Source: an uncultured Sphingomonadaceae bacterium (lineage in GTDB: Bacteria; Pseudomonadota; Alphaproteobacteria; Sphingomonadales; Sphingomonadaceae). Taken from it: a stretch of DNA of 64,000 bases. Location of the stretch: positions 30,963 to 94,962 of the forward strand of contig CALLJS010000018.1 of the NCBI GenBank assembly GCA_938050045.1, written 5' to 3'. Under the pieces are notes generated by a model that did not search any database, was not told the DNA's origin, and worked only from the letters and a program-made list of their open reading frames with translations. The first letter of the stretch is position 1, and the number at the start of each line of letters is the position of its first letter. Below are positions 10,337 through 20,442 of the stretch, one piece after another. The position numbers and the translations under genes were made by a program.

Positions 10337-10921
10337 ATGATCCTTGTTATCGATAATTATGACAGCTTTACCTTTAATCTTGTCCATTATTTGATGGAAT
10401 TGGGTGCGCAGGTGTGTGTCGAACGTAATGATGCCATGACCGCTCAAGAAGCTATGCAAAGCGGCGCCGATGCTTTTTTAATCTCGCCTGGCCCTTGTAC
10501 GCCGAACGAAGCAGGTATTTCGCTTGATCTGGTCGCGGCCTGTTCAGAGGCGCGAAAACCGCTAATGGGGGTTTGTTTGGGGCATCAATCCATCGGTCAG
10601 CATTTTGGGGCCAAGGTTGTTAAAGGCGGCCTTATGCATGGTAAGACATCTCCAATAACGCATGATGGCAGCGGCTTATTTGCTAATATTCCCTCACCTT
10701 TTACAGCGACCCGCTATCACTCGCTCATTGTCGAGGATATTCCAAAATGTCTGAACATCACCGCTAGCAGCGATGATGGCAGCGTGATGGGCTATGCGCA
10801 TGAGAGCCTGCCGATTCATAGCGTGCAATTTCACCCCGAGAGCATAGCCACCGAGCATGGCCATCGCTTGCTGGCCAATTTCATGCGTATCGCTGGGCTA
10901 GGGCCAAAGGATATATTATGA
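10337..10921 (+). CDS. trpG: anthranilate synthase component II (glutamine amidotransferase)
   Basis: Provides ammonia from glutamine to TrpE (194 residues, single class I amidotransferase domain). The N-terminus is ILVIDNYDSFTFNLV, the oxyanion loop is SPGPCTPNEAG, the nucleophile elbow is GVCLGHQSIG, and the His-Glu pair is in VQFHPESIA. It could also serve para-aminobenzoate synthesis, since PabA and TrpG are often shared; context favours tryptophan. The stop overlaps the trpD start (ATGA). Confidence 0.96.
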   Translation: MILVIDNYDSFTFNLVHYLMELGAQVCVERNDAMTAQEAMQSGADAFLISPGPCTPNEAGISLDLVAACSEARKPLMGVCLGHQSIGQHFGAKVVKGGLMHGKTSPITHDGSGLFANIPSPFTATRYHSLIVEDIPKCLNITASSDDGSVMGYAHESLPIHSVQFHPESIATEHGHRLLANFMRIAGLGPKDIL

Positions 10922-11856
10922 ACACTCTTTTCGATGATATGCTCGATGGGGCATTATCGGCTAATGAAATCTCTGATGCGCTAACCCAAATGGCCGATCG
11001 CGGCGAAAGTGCTGATGAAATAGCATCCGCCGCCAAAGCCATGCGCAGCCGTATGCTCAGTATCGATGCGCCCAGACATGCTATCGATGTGTGCGGCACG
11101 GGCGGCGATGGCAGCCATAGCCTGAATATATCCACGGCGACTGCTTTGGTGGTGGCGGCTTGCGATGTCCCTATGGCCAAACATGGCAATCGCGCGGCTT
11201 CGAGTAAATCGGGTGCTGCAGATACATTGGAAGCTCTTGGCCTAAATCTTCACAAGGCCGATGCTGCAAAATCCCTGCGCGAGATTGGCATTGGTTTTTT
11301 CTTTGCACCCAATCATCATCCTGCCCTTGGCCCCATTGCACCGATTCGCACAGCATTAGGCCGCCGCACCATTTTTAATTTACTCGGCCCGCTGTGCAAC
11401 CCTGCGCGCGTCAAACGCCAGCTTATCGGGGTTGCATCGCCCGATTTAGTCGAAAAATATGCGCACGCAGCTTCGCAATTAGATTATGAAAAAGTGATGA
11501 TCGTCTCGGGCATGGAGGGATTGGACGAAATTAGCATTTCAGGCCCCACCAAAATAGCTATCATCGAGGGAACAAATATCCAATATTCGTCGCTATCCCC
11601 CGAAGATATTGACCTACCGCGCCATGATGTTGATGCCTTACTCGGTGGCGATGCACAATATAATGCGGCGGCTTTGCGCAAAATATTAACAGGTGAGAAA
11701 TCCGCCTATCGTGATGCGGTGATATTGAATAGTGCAGCAGCTTTGATGGTCGCTGGCGAAGTGGATAGTCTTGAAGAGGGAGCAGAAGAAGCCGCTGAAG
11801 CCATCGACAAAGGGCTTGCAAATACGCTTCTCGACTGCTGGATTACGCACCAATGA
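10918..11856 (+). CDS. trpD: anthranilate phosphoribosyltransferase
   Basis: Transfers phosphoribose from PRPP to anthranilate. The PRPP loop CGTGGDG is followed by [11 protein letters not shown], the [21 protein letters not shown] anthranilate region, and [10 protein letters not shown]. At 312 residues it is slightly shorter than many homologues (about 330-340), mostly at the termini. Both ends overlap neighbours by 4 nt (ATGA), so trpG-trpD-trpC are translationally coupled. Confidence 0.96.
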   Translation: MNTLFDDMLDGALSANEISDALTQMADRGESADEIASAAKAMRSRMLSIDAPRHAIDVCGTGGDGSHSLNISTATALVVAACDVPMAKHGNRAASSKSGAADTLEALGLNLHKADAAKSLREIGIGFFFAPNHHPALGPIAPIRTALGRRTIFNLLGPLCNPARVKRQLIGVASPDLVEKYAHAASQLDYEKVMIVSGMEGLDEISISGPTKIAIIEGTNIQYSSLSPEDIDLPRHDVDALLGGDAQYNAAALRKILTGEKSAYRDAVILNSAAALMVAGEVDSLEEGAEEAAEAIDKGLANTLLDCWITHQ

Positions 11857-12644
11857 GCGATAAATTAACCGAGATTTGCGATGCAAAACGCGCGCATGTA
11901 GCAAGCCGAAAAATGCAGCTTAGCGATACGAAAATCCATGATTCTATAGCCCAGCAAAGCGCGCCGCGCGGCTTTATCCAATCCCTCGAGCAAAAATCAT
12001 TGGATGGTTTTGCATTGATTGCTGAGATTAAAAAAGCCAGCCCTTCCAAAGGATTAATCCGTACAAATTTCGATCCGCCAGCGCACGCCAAAGCCTATGA
12101 AGATGGCGGAGCGGCTTGTTTATCGATACTCACCGATATGCCTTATTTCCAAGGCGATGATCGATATTTAATCGAAGCCCGCGCGGCAACGAACCTGCCG
12201 TGTTTACGCAAAGATTTTATGGTCGATCCGTGGCAAGTGGCAGAATCGCGCAGCCTTGGTGCCGATGCGATATTGATTATCATGGCCGCTTTGGATGTTA
12301 GTCTAGCCGCCGAAATAGAAGATGCAGCCGTTCATTATGGCATGGATGTGCTGATTGAGGTGCATGATGATGTGGAATTAGAGCGCGCGCTAACATTAAA
12401 ATCGCGGCTGATCGGGATTAACAATCGCAATCTCAAAACCTTTGAAACAAGCCTCTCAATGACCGAGAGACTCTCCAAAATAGTCCCCCATGATCGTATC
12501 ATGGTTTCCGAGAGCGGTATATTCACCCATGAGGATTGTTTGCGATTATCGCAATCGGGCGCGCGCTGTTTTCTGGTTGGTGAATCGCTTATGCGCCAAG
12601 AAGATGTCAGTGCCGCAACTAGGGAATTATTGTCAGGACCATGA
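11853..12644 (+). CDS. trpC: indole-3-glycerol-phosphate synthase
   Basis: Closes the indole ring to give indole-3-glycerol phosphate. It is a TIM barrel of 263 residues with [13 protein letters not shown], the [11 protein letters not shown] loop, [24 protein letters not shown] and VSESGIF, all normal. It is a stand-alone TrpC without the TrpF domain that some enterobacteria have fused to it. The stop overlaps moaC by 4 nt. Confidence 0.96.
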   Translation: MSDKLTEICDAKRAHVASRKMQLSDTKIHDSIAQQSAPRGFIQSLEQKSLDGFALIAEIKKASPSKGLIRTNFDPPAHAKAYEDGGAACLSILTDMPYFQGDDRYLIEARAATNLPCLRKDFMVDPWQVAESRSLGADAILIIMAALDVSLAAEIEDAAVHYGMDVLIEVHDDVELERALTLKSRLIGINNRNLKTFETSLSMTERLSKIVPHDRIMVSESGIFTHEDCLRLSQSGARCFLVGESLMRQEDVSAATRELLSGP

Positions 12645-13108
12645 GCAAATTAACCCACATAGACGCCGATGGCGCAGCCCATATGGTCGATGTTAGCGGC
12701 AAAGATGATACGCGCCGCGACGCCATAGCATCGGGACACATCTCTATGCATGCCGATACTCTGCAAGCCATAAAAGATAATGCTCTTAAAAAAGGCGATG
12801 TGCTCTCTATTGCCCGTATTGCGGCTATTATGGCGGCCAAGAAAACAAGCGAATTAATCCCGCTATGCCATCCGCTGATGCTGAATAAAATATCGGTTGA
12901 TTTTGAATATTTGGATGATGGAATATTGGTCACATCGCTGGTGCGTATAAATGGCAAAACAGGCGTTGAAATGGAAGCACTCACTGCGGTTAATATTGCG
13001 CTTCTCACTATTTATGACATGGCCAAGGCTGTGCAAAAAGATATGGTGATTAATGATGTTAAATTGATAAAAAAGACGGGTGGAAAATCGGGAGAATGGA
13101 ACGCTTAA
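12641..13108 (+). CDS. moaC: cyclic pyranopterin monophosphate synthase
   Basis: Second step of molybdopterin synthesis, forming cyclic pyranopterin monophosphate from the MoaA product. It has 155 residues, close to the usual length, with the conserved [18 protein letters not shown] motif and [18 protein letters not shown]. Its position between trpC and moeA is typical of sphingomonads. The stop codon TAA overlaps the moeA ATG by one base. Confidence 0.96.
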   Translation: MSKLTHIDADGAAHMVDVSGKDDTRRDAIASGHISMHADTLQAIKDNALKKGDVLSIARIAAIMAAKKTSELIPLCHPLMLNKISVDFEYLDDGILVTSLVRINGKTGVEMEALTAVNIALLTIYDMAKAVQKDMVINDVKLIKKTGGKSGEWNA

Positions 13109-14295
13109 TGGCTGATTTATTGCCCTTAGCAGATGCGCAAAAAGCATTAATCGGCGCAGCGCATAGATTAGACACAGAAATAATAGATTTAGACGCCGCA
13201 TTGGGGCGCATAACCGCGCAAAATATCCTCTCCCTGCGAAATCAGCCTGCTGCTGATATGTCGGCTATGGATGGTTATGCTATTCGCTATGACACAAATA
13301 TCACATCATGGGACATCACTGGCGAATGTAAGGCAGGTACGCCTGCTTGCGATGCTATTCAATCCGCACAAGCAGCGCGCATATTCACGGGTGCATTATT
13401 ACCAGAAGGCAGCGATACTGTCATCATTCAAGAAAATAGCGTGCGCCATAATAGCGTCCTAACCCATAGAACAGATACACCGATAATAAGGGGGCAAAAT
13501 ATCAGGCGCAAAGGCAGCGATTTTAGCAAAAATGATATAATCATTGAAGCCGGAACGCTTATTAATCCTGCGCATATTGGATATATAGCAGCCGCTGGAT
13601 ATGATAAAATTTGCGTTTATCGCATAGCGAAAATTGCCATCATATCAACGGGCGATGAACTGCGCGCAGCAGGAGTGGATTGCGACCTTTATCAAATCCC
13701 CGCCAGCAATGGGCCTATGATTGCAGCATTGTTGAATGATTATGACATCATCTATAATGACATTATAAATGATAATTTACAGAGCATTAAAACCATCATT
13801 TCCAATCATCACCATTGTGATGTGATTGTCACCATTGGCGGGGCATCTGTGGGCCATCATGATCTTATTTTGCCCGCATTAGAGGATTTGGGTGCTGATA
13901 TAAGCTTTATGAAAGCGGCGATTAAACCAGGCAAACCCATAATGGCTGGACGATTGGGACGCAGCCATATCATTGCTCTGCCTGGCAATCCATCAAGCGC
14001 CTATGTAACGGCTCTCTTATTTTTGCTACCGCTTTTACGCTATATCAGCGGTTTAGATGATTATCTACCGCCTGTCCGCAAATCTATATCGACAGAGGCA
14101 TTAGCCCAAATAGGAGCCCGTGCTGAATTTGTGCGCGCGATAGAAAGCGGCGGCACAATCACAGCTTTGGCATCGCAAGATAGTGGTAAATTATCAACAT
14201 TAGCAGCCGCCAATGCGCTCATCATTAGAAATAGTGAGAGCGAGGCAGTGAAAGCTGGTGACGATATATATTATATACCAATCAATCATTTATGA
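13108..14295 (+). CDS. moeA: molybdopterin molybdenumtransferase
   Basis: Inserts molybdate into adenylated molybdopterin to complete the molybdenum cofactor. The 395 residues show the family pattern: MSAMDGYAIR near the N-terminus, GxxLPxGxDTV-type ALLPEGSDTVIIQE, ISTGDEL, GGASVGHHD in the MogA-like domain, and KPIMAGRLG...LPGNPSSAYV. The start at 13108 is chosen because it overlaps the moaC stop (TAATG); an in-frame ATG 12 nt earlier lies inside moaC. It ends just before the lexA promoter. Confidence 0.95.
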   Translation: MADLLPLADAQKALIGAAHRLDTEIIDLDAALGRITAQNILSLRNQPAADMSAMDGYAIRYDTNITSWDITGECKAGTPACDAIQSAQAARIFTGALLPEGSDTVIIQENSVRHNSVLTHRTDTPIIRGQNIRRKGSDFSKNDIIIEAGTLINPAHIGYIAAAGYDKICVYRIAKIAIISTGDELRAAGVDCDLYQIPASNGPMIAALLNDYDIIYNDIINDNLQSIKTIISNHHHCDVIVTIGGASVGHHDLILPALEDLGADISFMKAAIKPGKPIMAGRLGRSHIIALPGNPSSAYVTALLFLLPLLRYISGLDDYLPPVRKSISTEALAQIGARAEFVRAIESGGTITALASQDSGKLSTLAAANALIIRNSESEAVKAGDDIYYIPINHL

Positions 14296-14312
14296 TTAAT
14301 GCTGAAAATAGC

Positions 14313-14341
14313 TTGACATAACCCCTTTTGTTTCTTAATTG
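14313..14341 (+). promoter_or_regulatory. lexA promoter
   Basis: TTGACA at 14313-14318, a 17-nt spacer, and TAATTG at 14336-14341. The LexA box begins at the last base of the -10 element, so bound LexA would block transcription initiation. Confidence 0.7.
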
Positions 14342-14355
14342 TTCTTTATTCGTTC
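14341..14355 (+). promoter_or_regulatory. LexA (SOS) box of the alphaproteobacterial type
   Basis: GTTC TTTATTC GTTC: the direct repeat GTTC-N7-GTTC known as the alphaproteobacterial SOS box. It lies 19 nt ahead of the lexA start codon and abuts the -10 box, as expected for autorepression. Confidence 0.9.
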
Positions 14356-14374
14356 CGATAAAAGGACACATAAA

Positions 14375-15073
14375 ATGCTGACTGCAAAACAATTTGAACT
14401 ATTAAATTTCATTCACCAACGCTTAGAAGAAACTGGTATTTCTCCTTCTTTCGAAGAAATGAAAGATGCGCTCGGGCTAAAGTCGAAATCTGGTATTCAC
14501 AGGCTTATTTCAGCTCTTGAGGAACGTAGTTTTCTGCGGCGCCTTCCCAATCGCGCCCGCGCTTTAGAAGTGATAAAATTACCCGATATGGGCCAAGATG
14601 CGCCTGTCAATAACAATCAAAGCGTCTTGGAAGCTATGCAGAAAAAAAGCCCTGACCTTCCGCACAATGCTATGCCTGTGGCGGCCAATGATGTCATTGA
14701 AATACCTTTGCATGGTAAAATTGCGGCGGGTGTGCCTATCGAAGCGATGGAAGGCAATAACAGCCTTGCTGTCCCGCTTGCCTTGCTCGGATCTGGCGAA
14801 CATTATGCCCTAGAGGTATCGGGCGATTCCATGATCGAAGCAGGCATTTTTGACGGCGACTATGCTTTAATTCAGCGCACGCAAATCGCGCGCGATGGTG
14901 AAATTGTTGTTGCCTTGGTGCGCAATGAAGAGGCCACCCTCAAATATTTGCGCAAAAATGGCCCAAATATCCAATTGGATCCCGCCAATGCAGCCTATGA
15001 ACCGCAAGTTTATCCGGCGGAGGAAGTCACGATTCAAGGGAAATTGGCTGGCTTGCTGCGCCGCTACCATTGA
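14375..15073 (+). CDS. lexA: SOS repressor LexA
   Basis: Repressor of the DNA-damage response (232 residues). The N-terminal winged helix ([19 protein letters not shown], then [20 protein letters not shown]) is followed by a linker and the S24 self-cleavage domain. The scissile Ala-Gly is in GKIAAGVP, the catalytic Ser in [10 protein letters not shown], and the Lys in EATLKYLRK. The start at 14375 follows AAAAGGACACA; an in-frame start at 14339 would begin within the operator. A GTTC-N7-GTTC box overlaps the promoter, so the gene should be autoregulated. Confidence 0.96.
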   Translation: MLTAKQFELLNFIHQRLEETGISPSFEEMKDALGLKSKSGIHRLISALEERSFLRRLPNRARALEVIKLPDMGQDAPVNNNQSVLEAMQKKSPDLPHNAMPVAANDVIEIPLHGKIAAGVPIEAMEGNNSLAVPLALLGSGEHYALEVSGDSMIEAGIFDGDYALIQRTQIARDGEIVVALVRNEEATLKYLRKNGPNIQLDPANAAYEPQVYPAEEVTIQGKLAGLLRRYH

Positions 15074-15112
15074 GCCTTGCTGCGCCGCCATCTTTGAATA
15101 GCGCACAATCAT

Positions 15113-15145
15113 AAAATAATGCTAACACGCGCTAAGCATTATTTT
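15113..15145. terminator. bidirectional terminator between lexA and comEC
   Basis: An 11-bp perfect stem, AAAATAATGCT (15113-15123) with AGCATTATTTT (15135-15145), around an 11-nt loop. The A-rich and T-rich arms let it work in both directions between two convergent genes. Confidence 0.75.
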
Positions 15146-15166
15146 ATTCTTTCCAAAGCCAGCTTA

Positions 15167-17401
15167 TCACTTTTGAGGAGGATAGGTTGTCGGTCGATTT
15201 TCATTATATTCTGACCATGGCAAATGACCATTTTCAGACGCAACATTTCTAATCCTGCCCGATGATAAATATATTGCAACACCGCCGCTTTTATCATGAA
15301 AGGCGCGATCAATTTTCAATCTTTTGGGTTTGCAATCATAAGGTAAATAGCGGTTACTAATGGCAATATCGACTCTTTTGCACGCAGCGGCTAGCTCAAG
15401 ACGCGGCACAAAATGGTTGGATGTCGTCGCTAATATTGTCCATGGGCCTTGCTCGTTATTCCTTTGCTTGCTGCCCCCTTGCTTGCTGCCCCTTTGCTCG
15501 CTCTCGCTTTGCTTGCTGGCCCCTTGCTCTTTTTCCAATGCGATGATGCAAATATCTGGCGAACATTGCGCCCCTGGCCAATTGGCTATATCGGATGCTT
15601 CTCCGTCAAAGCCTGCATTTTCATTGAGCAATTCGCGTATATATCTTCCAGCTCTGGTGCGCAGCAATAGCATCGCATCCTCTTTGCCCCTACCGCCTGC
15701 TTTTTTGACTGCTAAATGCTGGCCATCGCCTGTTATCACTATATCGGGTGATGGTGTACGCAGCAAGAAGAAGAATGCTATTGCAAGCGGCCCAAGAGCG
15801 AGCAATTTATAATTAGATTTAACGATCATTATCGCCAGCCCTGATATTATTATAATCGCATAATGCGTTATATCTATGGTTGCGACGGTTGTAATGGCGG
15901 CGGGTAAATTGCTCACATAATGCGCTAATGTTAATATGATTTCGATGGATTGACCGCATATCCACCAAAAAAATGTCCCTAATCCAACCATATCAAAAAC
16001 AAAGGCTGCAATCCCCGATGGAATGATAATGAAAGTGGTCAATGGAATCGCTAACATATTAGCTAATGCGCCATAAATTCCTGTTTTTTGAAAATGATAG
16101 AGCGCAATGGGCGCGAGGGCTATTTCGATAAAAAGCCCCGTAATAAACAGCGATAGTAAAAACCGCCCTAATGCTTTGAGCCATATCTCTTCTCTTCGGT
16201 GGACAAGTTTTTGCATAAATGTCGTTTCATGCAATGTGATAATCGTGGCAACCGCTGCAAAACTTAATTGAAAGCTAGGCCCCACCAATACTTCGGGCAT
16301 GATGAGCAGGATGAACAAAGCCCCAAATGCCACCAATCGCAATGTAAGAGGGTCGCGCCCCATTATCAAGGCTGCGAGCACCAAGCATGCTGCGATACAA
16401 GCTCTTATCGTTGGCACCTGCATGCCCGTTAAAATGGTATAAAATATTGCAATTAAAGCCGCGATTGAGGCCGCGAAAATCGGCACTCTATGGCGCAACG
16501 CAAAAGATGGAAATAAGGATAATATTTTAGCGATGATAAAAAAACTCATCATCACAACAGCCGTTACATGCAGGCCGCTAATGGCGAGCAAGTGAGCCAT
16601 ACCGCTGCGGCGCATCGCCTCTGCATCTTCCATAGCAATTGCGCCTCTGTCGCCCGATGCTAATGTCGCACCAATAGCCCCTGCCCTTCCTTTAATTTTC
16701 GCTCTTACCTGCGTGGCTATTTGGTCGCGAATATTGGATATAGTGACATTGGATTGCGCAGCATTGACCATTGTCACCTCACCCAAAGCAGACCCTGTCG
16801 CCCCCAAACTATCAAACCAAGCGCGCTGTGCAAAGTCATAAGCACCCGGAACAGCAGGCCCAGCAGGCGGTAATAACCTAACCTTTGCCTTTAGGATTGA
16901 ACCTATTGTAAAAGCATCATCATATTGCGCATTAGATAAATTTATGCGTATTTTTTCGGGAAGCGACTGCTGGCCTTCGGTCTCTAAAATTAGGCGCACA
17001 ATCGAGCGTGCTGGCAATTTTTCTATTCTGTCAATTCGACCATATATATGGCCAATCCAGGGTTTTTCTAATATAGGGGCCGCTATAGAATAAGATCGTA
17101 TCGATATAGCCGACCAACCAATAATGACCGATAATCCAACCATCAACGTGACAAGGTTTAAGCGAAATTTAAGCTTTGCGGATAAACCCACTGCAATCAA
17201 AATTAAAGCGGGAAATATGATATATGGCCAATTTTCTGACCCTAGAGTAAACCAAGCGGCAATGCCCATACCAACGCAAATTGGGATATAAAGCGGTAAT
17301 TGTGTTGCTTCTTTTTCAAGCCCTAATTCTATCTGTGACAGCAATAAGCGAGACTGTGCCAATGCATTTTTTTGCCAATCATGAACAGAAAAATATATCA
17401 T
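15167..17401 (-). CDS. comEC: ComEC/Rec2-family DNA-uptake channel protein
   Basis: Polytopic inner-membrane protein of 744 residues. An N-terminal soluble domain (about 90-260) is followed by the competence domain with the conserved HLLAISGLHVTAVVMM motif and about eight membrane helices, and a C-terminal DUF4131/MBL-related region. Family role: passage of single-stranded DNA across the inner membrane. The C-terminal metallo-beta-lactamase-like part lacks a clear HxHxDH motif and carries a low-complexity stretch of pentapeptide repeats rich in S, K, Q and E (15446-15535). Other competence genes are not in the window. Confidence 0.87.
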   Translation of the reverse strand: MIYFSVHDWQKNALAQSRLLLSQIELGLEKEATQLPLYIPICVGMGIAAWFTLGSENWPYIIFPALILIAVGLSAKLKFRLNLVTLMVGLSVIIGWSAISIRSYSIAAPILEKPWIGHIYGRIDRIEKLPARSIVRLILETEGQQSLPEKIRINLSNAQYDDAFTIGSILKAKVRLLPPAGPAVPGAYDFAQRAWFDSLGATGSALGEVTMVNAAQSNVTISNIRDQIATQVRAKIKGRAGAIGATLASGDRGAIAMEDAEAMRRSGMAHLLAISGLHVTAVVMMSFFIIAKILSLFPSFALRHRVPIFAASIAALIAIFYTILTGMQVPTIRACIAACLVLAALIMGRDPLTLRLVAFGALFILLIMPEVLVGPSFQLSFAAVATIITLHETTFMQKLVHRREEIWLKALGRFLLSLFITGLFIEIALAPIALYHFQKTGIYGALANMLAIPLTTFIIIPSGIAAFVFDMVGLGTFFWWICGQSIEIILTLAHYVSNLPAAITTVATIDITHYAIIIISGLAIMIVKSNYKLLALGPLAIAFFFLLRTPSPDIVITGDGQHLAVKKAGGRGKEDAMLLLRTRAGRYIRELLNENAGFDGEASDIANWPGAQCSPDICIIALEKEQGASKQSESEQRGSKQGGSKQRNNEQGPWTILATTSNHFVPRLELAAACKRVDIAISNRYLPYDCKPKRLKIDRAFHDKSGGVAIYLSSGRIRNVASENGHLPWSEYNENRPTTYPPQK
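15446..15535 (-). repeat. 15-nt tandem repeat inside comEC
   Basis: Six imperfect 15-nt units with core TTGCTTGCTGCCC on the plus strand. Read on the minus strand they give pentapeptides EKEQG, ASKQS, ESEQR, GSKQG, GSKQR, NNEQG. The unit length keeps the reading frame. The core resembles that of the 14-nt array at 22,797-22,908. Confidence 0.85.
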
Positions 17402-17724
17402 AAAGTGCTTTTATAGTAATAAACCAAAGTCGGCTATGCGTCATTTTCACCTTATATTATGTTAATATTTGCTGGTAAATATTGAGTTTTACCTTGACCT
17501 TATGGCCAAATTCTTCCATGTAAAATAAGCATCAAATGACGATCTTCCCCAAGATAAATATCGTAAATGATGGATATATTATTCATAGATATATGATTAT
17601 TATGCAGCCACTTCATGCTATTAAGCGGCAAAGCAAAAAATGGTAGAGATTGCCCTGATGGGTCTAAAATTTTGAATTAACATTTGCGAGAGTGATACAT
17701 CTCTCGTTTATCTGGAGATTATGT
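17402..17724. other. 323-nt spacer between comEC and gltA; holds the gltA leader
   Basis: No gene is visible. The comEC and gltA starts diverge from here, so it should hold both promoters. TTGACC at 17494 with AT-rich sequence about 18 nt on is a weak candidate for gltA. A perfect hairpin CGAGAG (17687-17692) with CTCTCG (17701-17706) sits just before the gltA ribosome site and could affect translation; no known riboswitch was recognised. Confidence 0.5.
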
Positions 17725-19011
17725 ATGTCGAATGAAACAGCCAAAATGTCATTAGGTGGCAAAGACTATGAATTCCCTGTCTTAAAAGCAACAACTGGCC
17801 CAGATGTAATTGATATAAGAAAATTATACGCGCAAACCAATAATTTCACACTTGATCCAGGCTTCACCTCAACGGCTAGCTGTGAATCCAATCTTACCTT
17901 TATCGATGGCGGTGAAGGCGTTTTGCTGCACGGTGGTTATCCCATTGGGCAATTGGCCGAGCATTCTTCTTTTATGGAAACATCTTATTTGCTGCTCAAT
18001 GGTACTTTGCCGAGCAAAAACGAATTAAAAGAATTTAAGACGACCATCACAAACCATACGATGTTGCACGAACAATTGGCAAAATTCTTTAGCGGATTTC
18101 GCCGCGATGCCCACCCTATGGCTATTATGTGTGGTGTCGTAGGTGCGCTCAGTGCATTTTACCATGATAGCACCGATATTAATGATCCAGAGCATCGCAG
18201 AATTTCTAGCCACCGCCTCATTGCCAAAATGCCAACAATCGCGGCCATGGCTTATAAATATTCTATCGGCCAACCCTTTGTATATCCAGATAATACGCTT
18301 TCTTATCCTGGTAATTTCTTGCGCATGACATTTGGCGTGCCCGCAGAAGAATATGAGGTTGATCCTGTTATTGAACGCGCTATGGATCGTATTTTCATTT
18401 TACATGCCGACCATGAACAAAATGCATCCACATCAACCGTGCGTTTGGCGGGATCTTCTGGTGCGAACCCATTTGCCTGTATTGCTGCAGGTATCGCTTG
18501 TTTGTGGGGTCCTGCTCATGGTGGTGCTAATGAAGCGGCGCTCAATATGTTGCGTGAAATTGGCACTGTTGATCGTATTCCAGAATATATTGCCCGCGCA
18601 AAAGATAAGAATGACCCTTTCCGTTTGATGGGCTTTGGTCATCGCGTGTATAAAAATTACGATCCGCGTGCGACTGTTATGCAAAAAACGGCTGACGAAG
18701 TTTTGAGCAAATTAGGGGTTACCGATCCTATTTTTGATGTGGCCAGAGAATTAGAGCAAATTGCTCTTAACGACCCTTATTTTGTAGAGAAGAAACTCTA
18801 TCCCAATGTTGATTTTTATTCTGGGATAATTTTATCCGCAATCGGTTTCCCAACCGAAATGTTTACTGTGCTATTTGCACTAGCGCGCACCGTAGGTTGG
18901 GTTGCACAATGGAATGAAATGATTTCCGATCCTGGCCAAAAAATTGGCCGGCCGCGCCAACTCTACACTGGCCCAGCGCAGCGCGATTATATTCCTATTG
19001 ATAAACGCTAA
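17725..19011 (+). CDS. gltA: citrate synthase
   Basis: Condenses acetyl-CoA and oxaloacetate to citrate, the entry to the TCA cycle. At 428 residues it is the hexameric type II length found in Gram-negative bacteria. Substrate and catalytic residues are in [29 protein letters not shown] and the late Asp in NVDFYSG. The start at 17725 is chosen because TGGAG lies 8 nt ahead; an upstream in-frame start at 17692 lies within a leader hairpin. It is transcribed alone and ends at a strong terminator facing the convergent signalling cluster. Confidence 0.97.
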   Translation: MSNETAKMSLGGKDYEFPVLKATTGPDVIDIRKLYAQTNNFTLDPGFTSTASCESNLTFIDGGEGVLLHGGYPIGQLAEHSSFMETSYLLLNGTLPSKNELKEFKTTITNHTMLHEQLAKFFSGFRRDAHPMAIMCGVVGALSAFYHDSTDINDPEHRRISSHRLIAKMPTIAAMAYKYSIGQPFVYPDNTLSYPGNFLRMTFGVPAEEYEVDPVIERAMDRIFILHADHEQNASTSTVRLAGSSGANPFACIAAGIACLWGPAHGGANEAALNMLREIGTVDRIPEYIARAKDKNDPFRLMGFGHRVYKNYDPRATVMQKTADEVLSKLGVTDPIFDVARELEQIALNDPYFVEKKLYPNVDFYSGIILSAIGFPTEMFTVLFALARTVGWVAQWNEMISDPGQKIGRPRQLYTGPAQRDYIPIDKR

Positions 19012-19028
19012 ATCGCAAGCATAATAAT

Positions 19029-19057
19029 AAGGGGGTATCTGATGATGCCCCTTTTAT
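19029..19057 (+). terminator. intrinsic terminator after gltA
   Basis: AAGGGG with CCCCTT, plus TATC/GATG pairing inside, followed by TTTTATT. It lies 18 nt behind the gltA stop and overlaps the stop codon of the convergent kinase-like gene. Confidence 0.75.
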
Positions 19058-20442
19058 TCCCTTGGCAACACAAGCGTAAAACAAGTGCCCCTGCCAATAT
19101 CGCTGTCAATCATAAGGTCGCCGCCCATAGCTTTTGCGAGACGATGAGATATATATAATCCAAGGCCGCTTCCGCCGTCCCCGGTGCGCCCCAATCTCTC
19201 AAATTTTTCAAATATTTTATCCTGATGCTGTTTATCTATGCCAGGGCCCTCATCATGCACCGAGAGAAACGCCTTATCGCCTTCATAACCAATAGCAATT
19301 TTTACGCTTGTTCCTGTTGGCGAATAGCGAATTGCATTGGTCAATATATTAATCCCAATTTGCAATACACGCCTAAATTCGCCAACGGCATTAACAATAT
19401 TATCCTCATCTGGCATAATAATCTCAATGGATTTTTCATTGGCTTTCAGCGCCAATAAACCCGTCAATCTATTGGCAATATCTTGTAATTCCAAATCATC
19501 TTTAGCGATATTAAAATCTGGTTTTTCAATAGCCTCTAAATCACCGAGATCGTCAATTATTTCAATCAAATGGCGCGCGGCTCTTGCAATATCTTTTGCA
19601 TAATTGGCATAATTTTCTCTGATAGGCCCATTCAATTTACTACCTATAGTATCTGCATTCGCGATGATACGGCCCAAGGGCTGCCGTATTGCAGGGGCTA
19701 ATTGAGAAGCCACCATTGTTTGATAAATGACATCGCTATCTTTTTGAGATGCGGTATCTTGCGTTTTATCGCTCGGCTTATCGGCGATAAATTCATTGTT
19801 CAACGGGCTTATATAGCATTCATAGCCCAAAAATTCATCCCGATCGTTCAATCGGGCTATCGCAGAAAAATCATAAAGCTGATTAAATTGAGATATGTTG
19901 ACTATCGCATTCTCAACCATATCATGACGCTCAAATGCTTGCGCGATTAATGCGCTCATATCTGTATCAAGATCCAATATATCAAATATATATTTGCCCA
20001 AAAATTTACTAAATGTCTCTGTGTTAAGCTTTCCAGCTTGGAATGAAATAATATCATGATTCCTATCGGTCAAAAATAATATATCTTCTCCCAAATCATT
20101 GAACATAAGAGCATCGCCTTTGGGGGCTTCTAATTGTTCAATCGGTTTTTCATTCCAAGATAATATCGACAATATAGCAATATCATTCTTTAATTCGCTA
20201 TCTACCCATAATGATATGTCAAAACCATCATCGGCGACCTGAACCATTCTTGATAATGGCAAGCCAATTTTATGCGTTAATTGAGCTATTTGCGCCAATG
20301 CAGGTATCGCTATTATAGCTCCATCTCTGCCGCCTGCTTGGACGTGCAATCTGCGTAATGCAGGATCAGCAAAAAGCAGTTTCCCGTCCGCATCGACATG
20401 CGCTGCTATAATGTCAGGGGAGGAATTATCGATATTATCCAT
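19054..20442 (-). CDS. histidine-kinase-like protein lacking the phospho-acceptor His
   Basis: Soluble protein of 462 residues with the layout of a PAS-containing sensor kinase: two PAS-like regions (about 8-105 and 113-215), a dimerisation helix pair (about 240-320), and an HATPase_c domain (about 345-460) with all nucleotide motifs: N box NILTNAIRYSP, G1 DEGPGI, F box FEKFERLG, G2 GGSGLGLYIS. The H box is not canonical: where S-H-E-L-R-T-P-L is expected, the sequence reads A-P-A-I-R-Q-P-L, with Pro250 at the His position. It may therefore bind ATP but not autophosphorylate at this site, as in Caulobacter DivL, where Tyr replaces His. Its start overlaps the DUF2336-like gene by 8 nt. No response regulator is adjacent. 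Its function is unknown. Confidence 0.85.
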   Translation of the reverse strand: MDNIDNSSPDIIAAHVDADGKLLFADPALRRLHVQAGGRDGAIIAIPALAQIAQLTHKIGLPLSRMVQVADDGFDISLWVDSELKNDIAILSILSWNEKPIEQLEAPKGDALMFNDLGEDILFLTDRNHDIISFQAGKLNTETFSKFLGKYIFDILDLDTDMSALIAQAFERHDMVENAIVNISQFNQLYDFSAIARLNDRDEFLGYECYISPLNNEFIADKPSDKTQDTASQKDSDVIYQTMVASQLAPAIRQPLGRIIANADTIGSKLNGPIRENYANYAKDIARAARHLIEIIDDLGDLEAIEKPDFNIAKDDLELQDIANRLTGLLALKANEKSIEIIMPDEDNIVNAVGEFRRVLQIGINILTNAIRYSPTGTSVKIAIGYEGDKAFLSVHDEGPGIDKQHQDKIFEKFERLGRTGDGGSGLGLYISHRLAKAMGGDLMIDSDIGRGTCFTLVLPRE

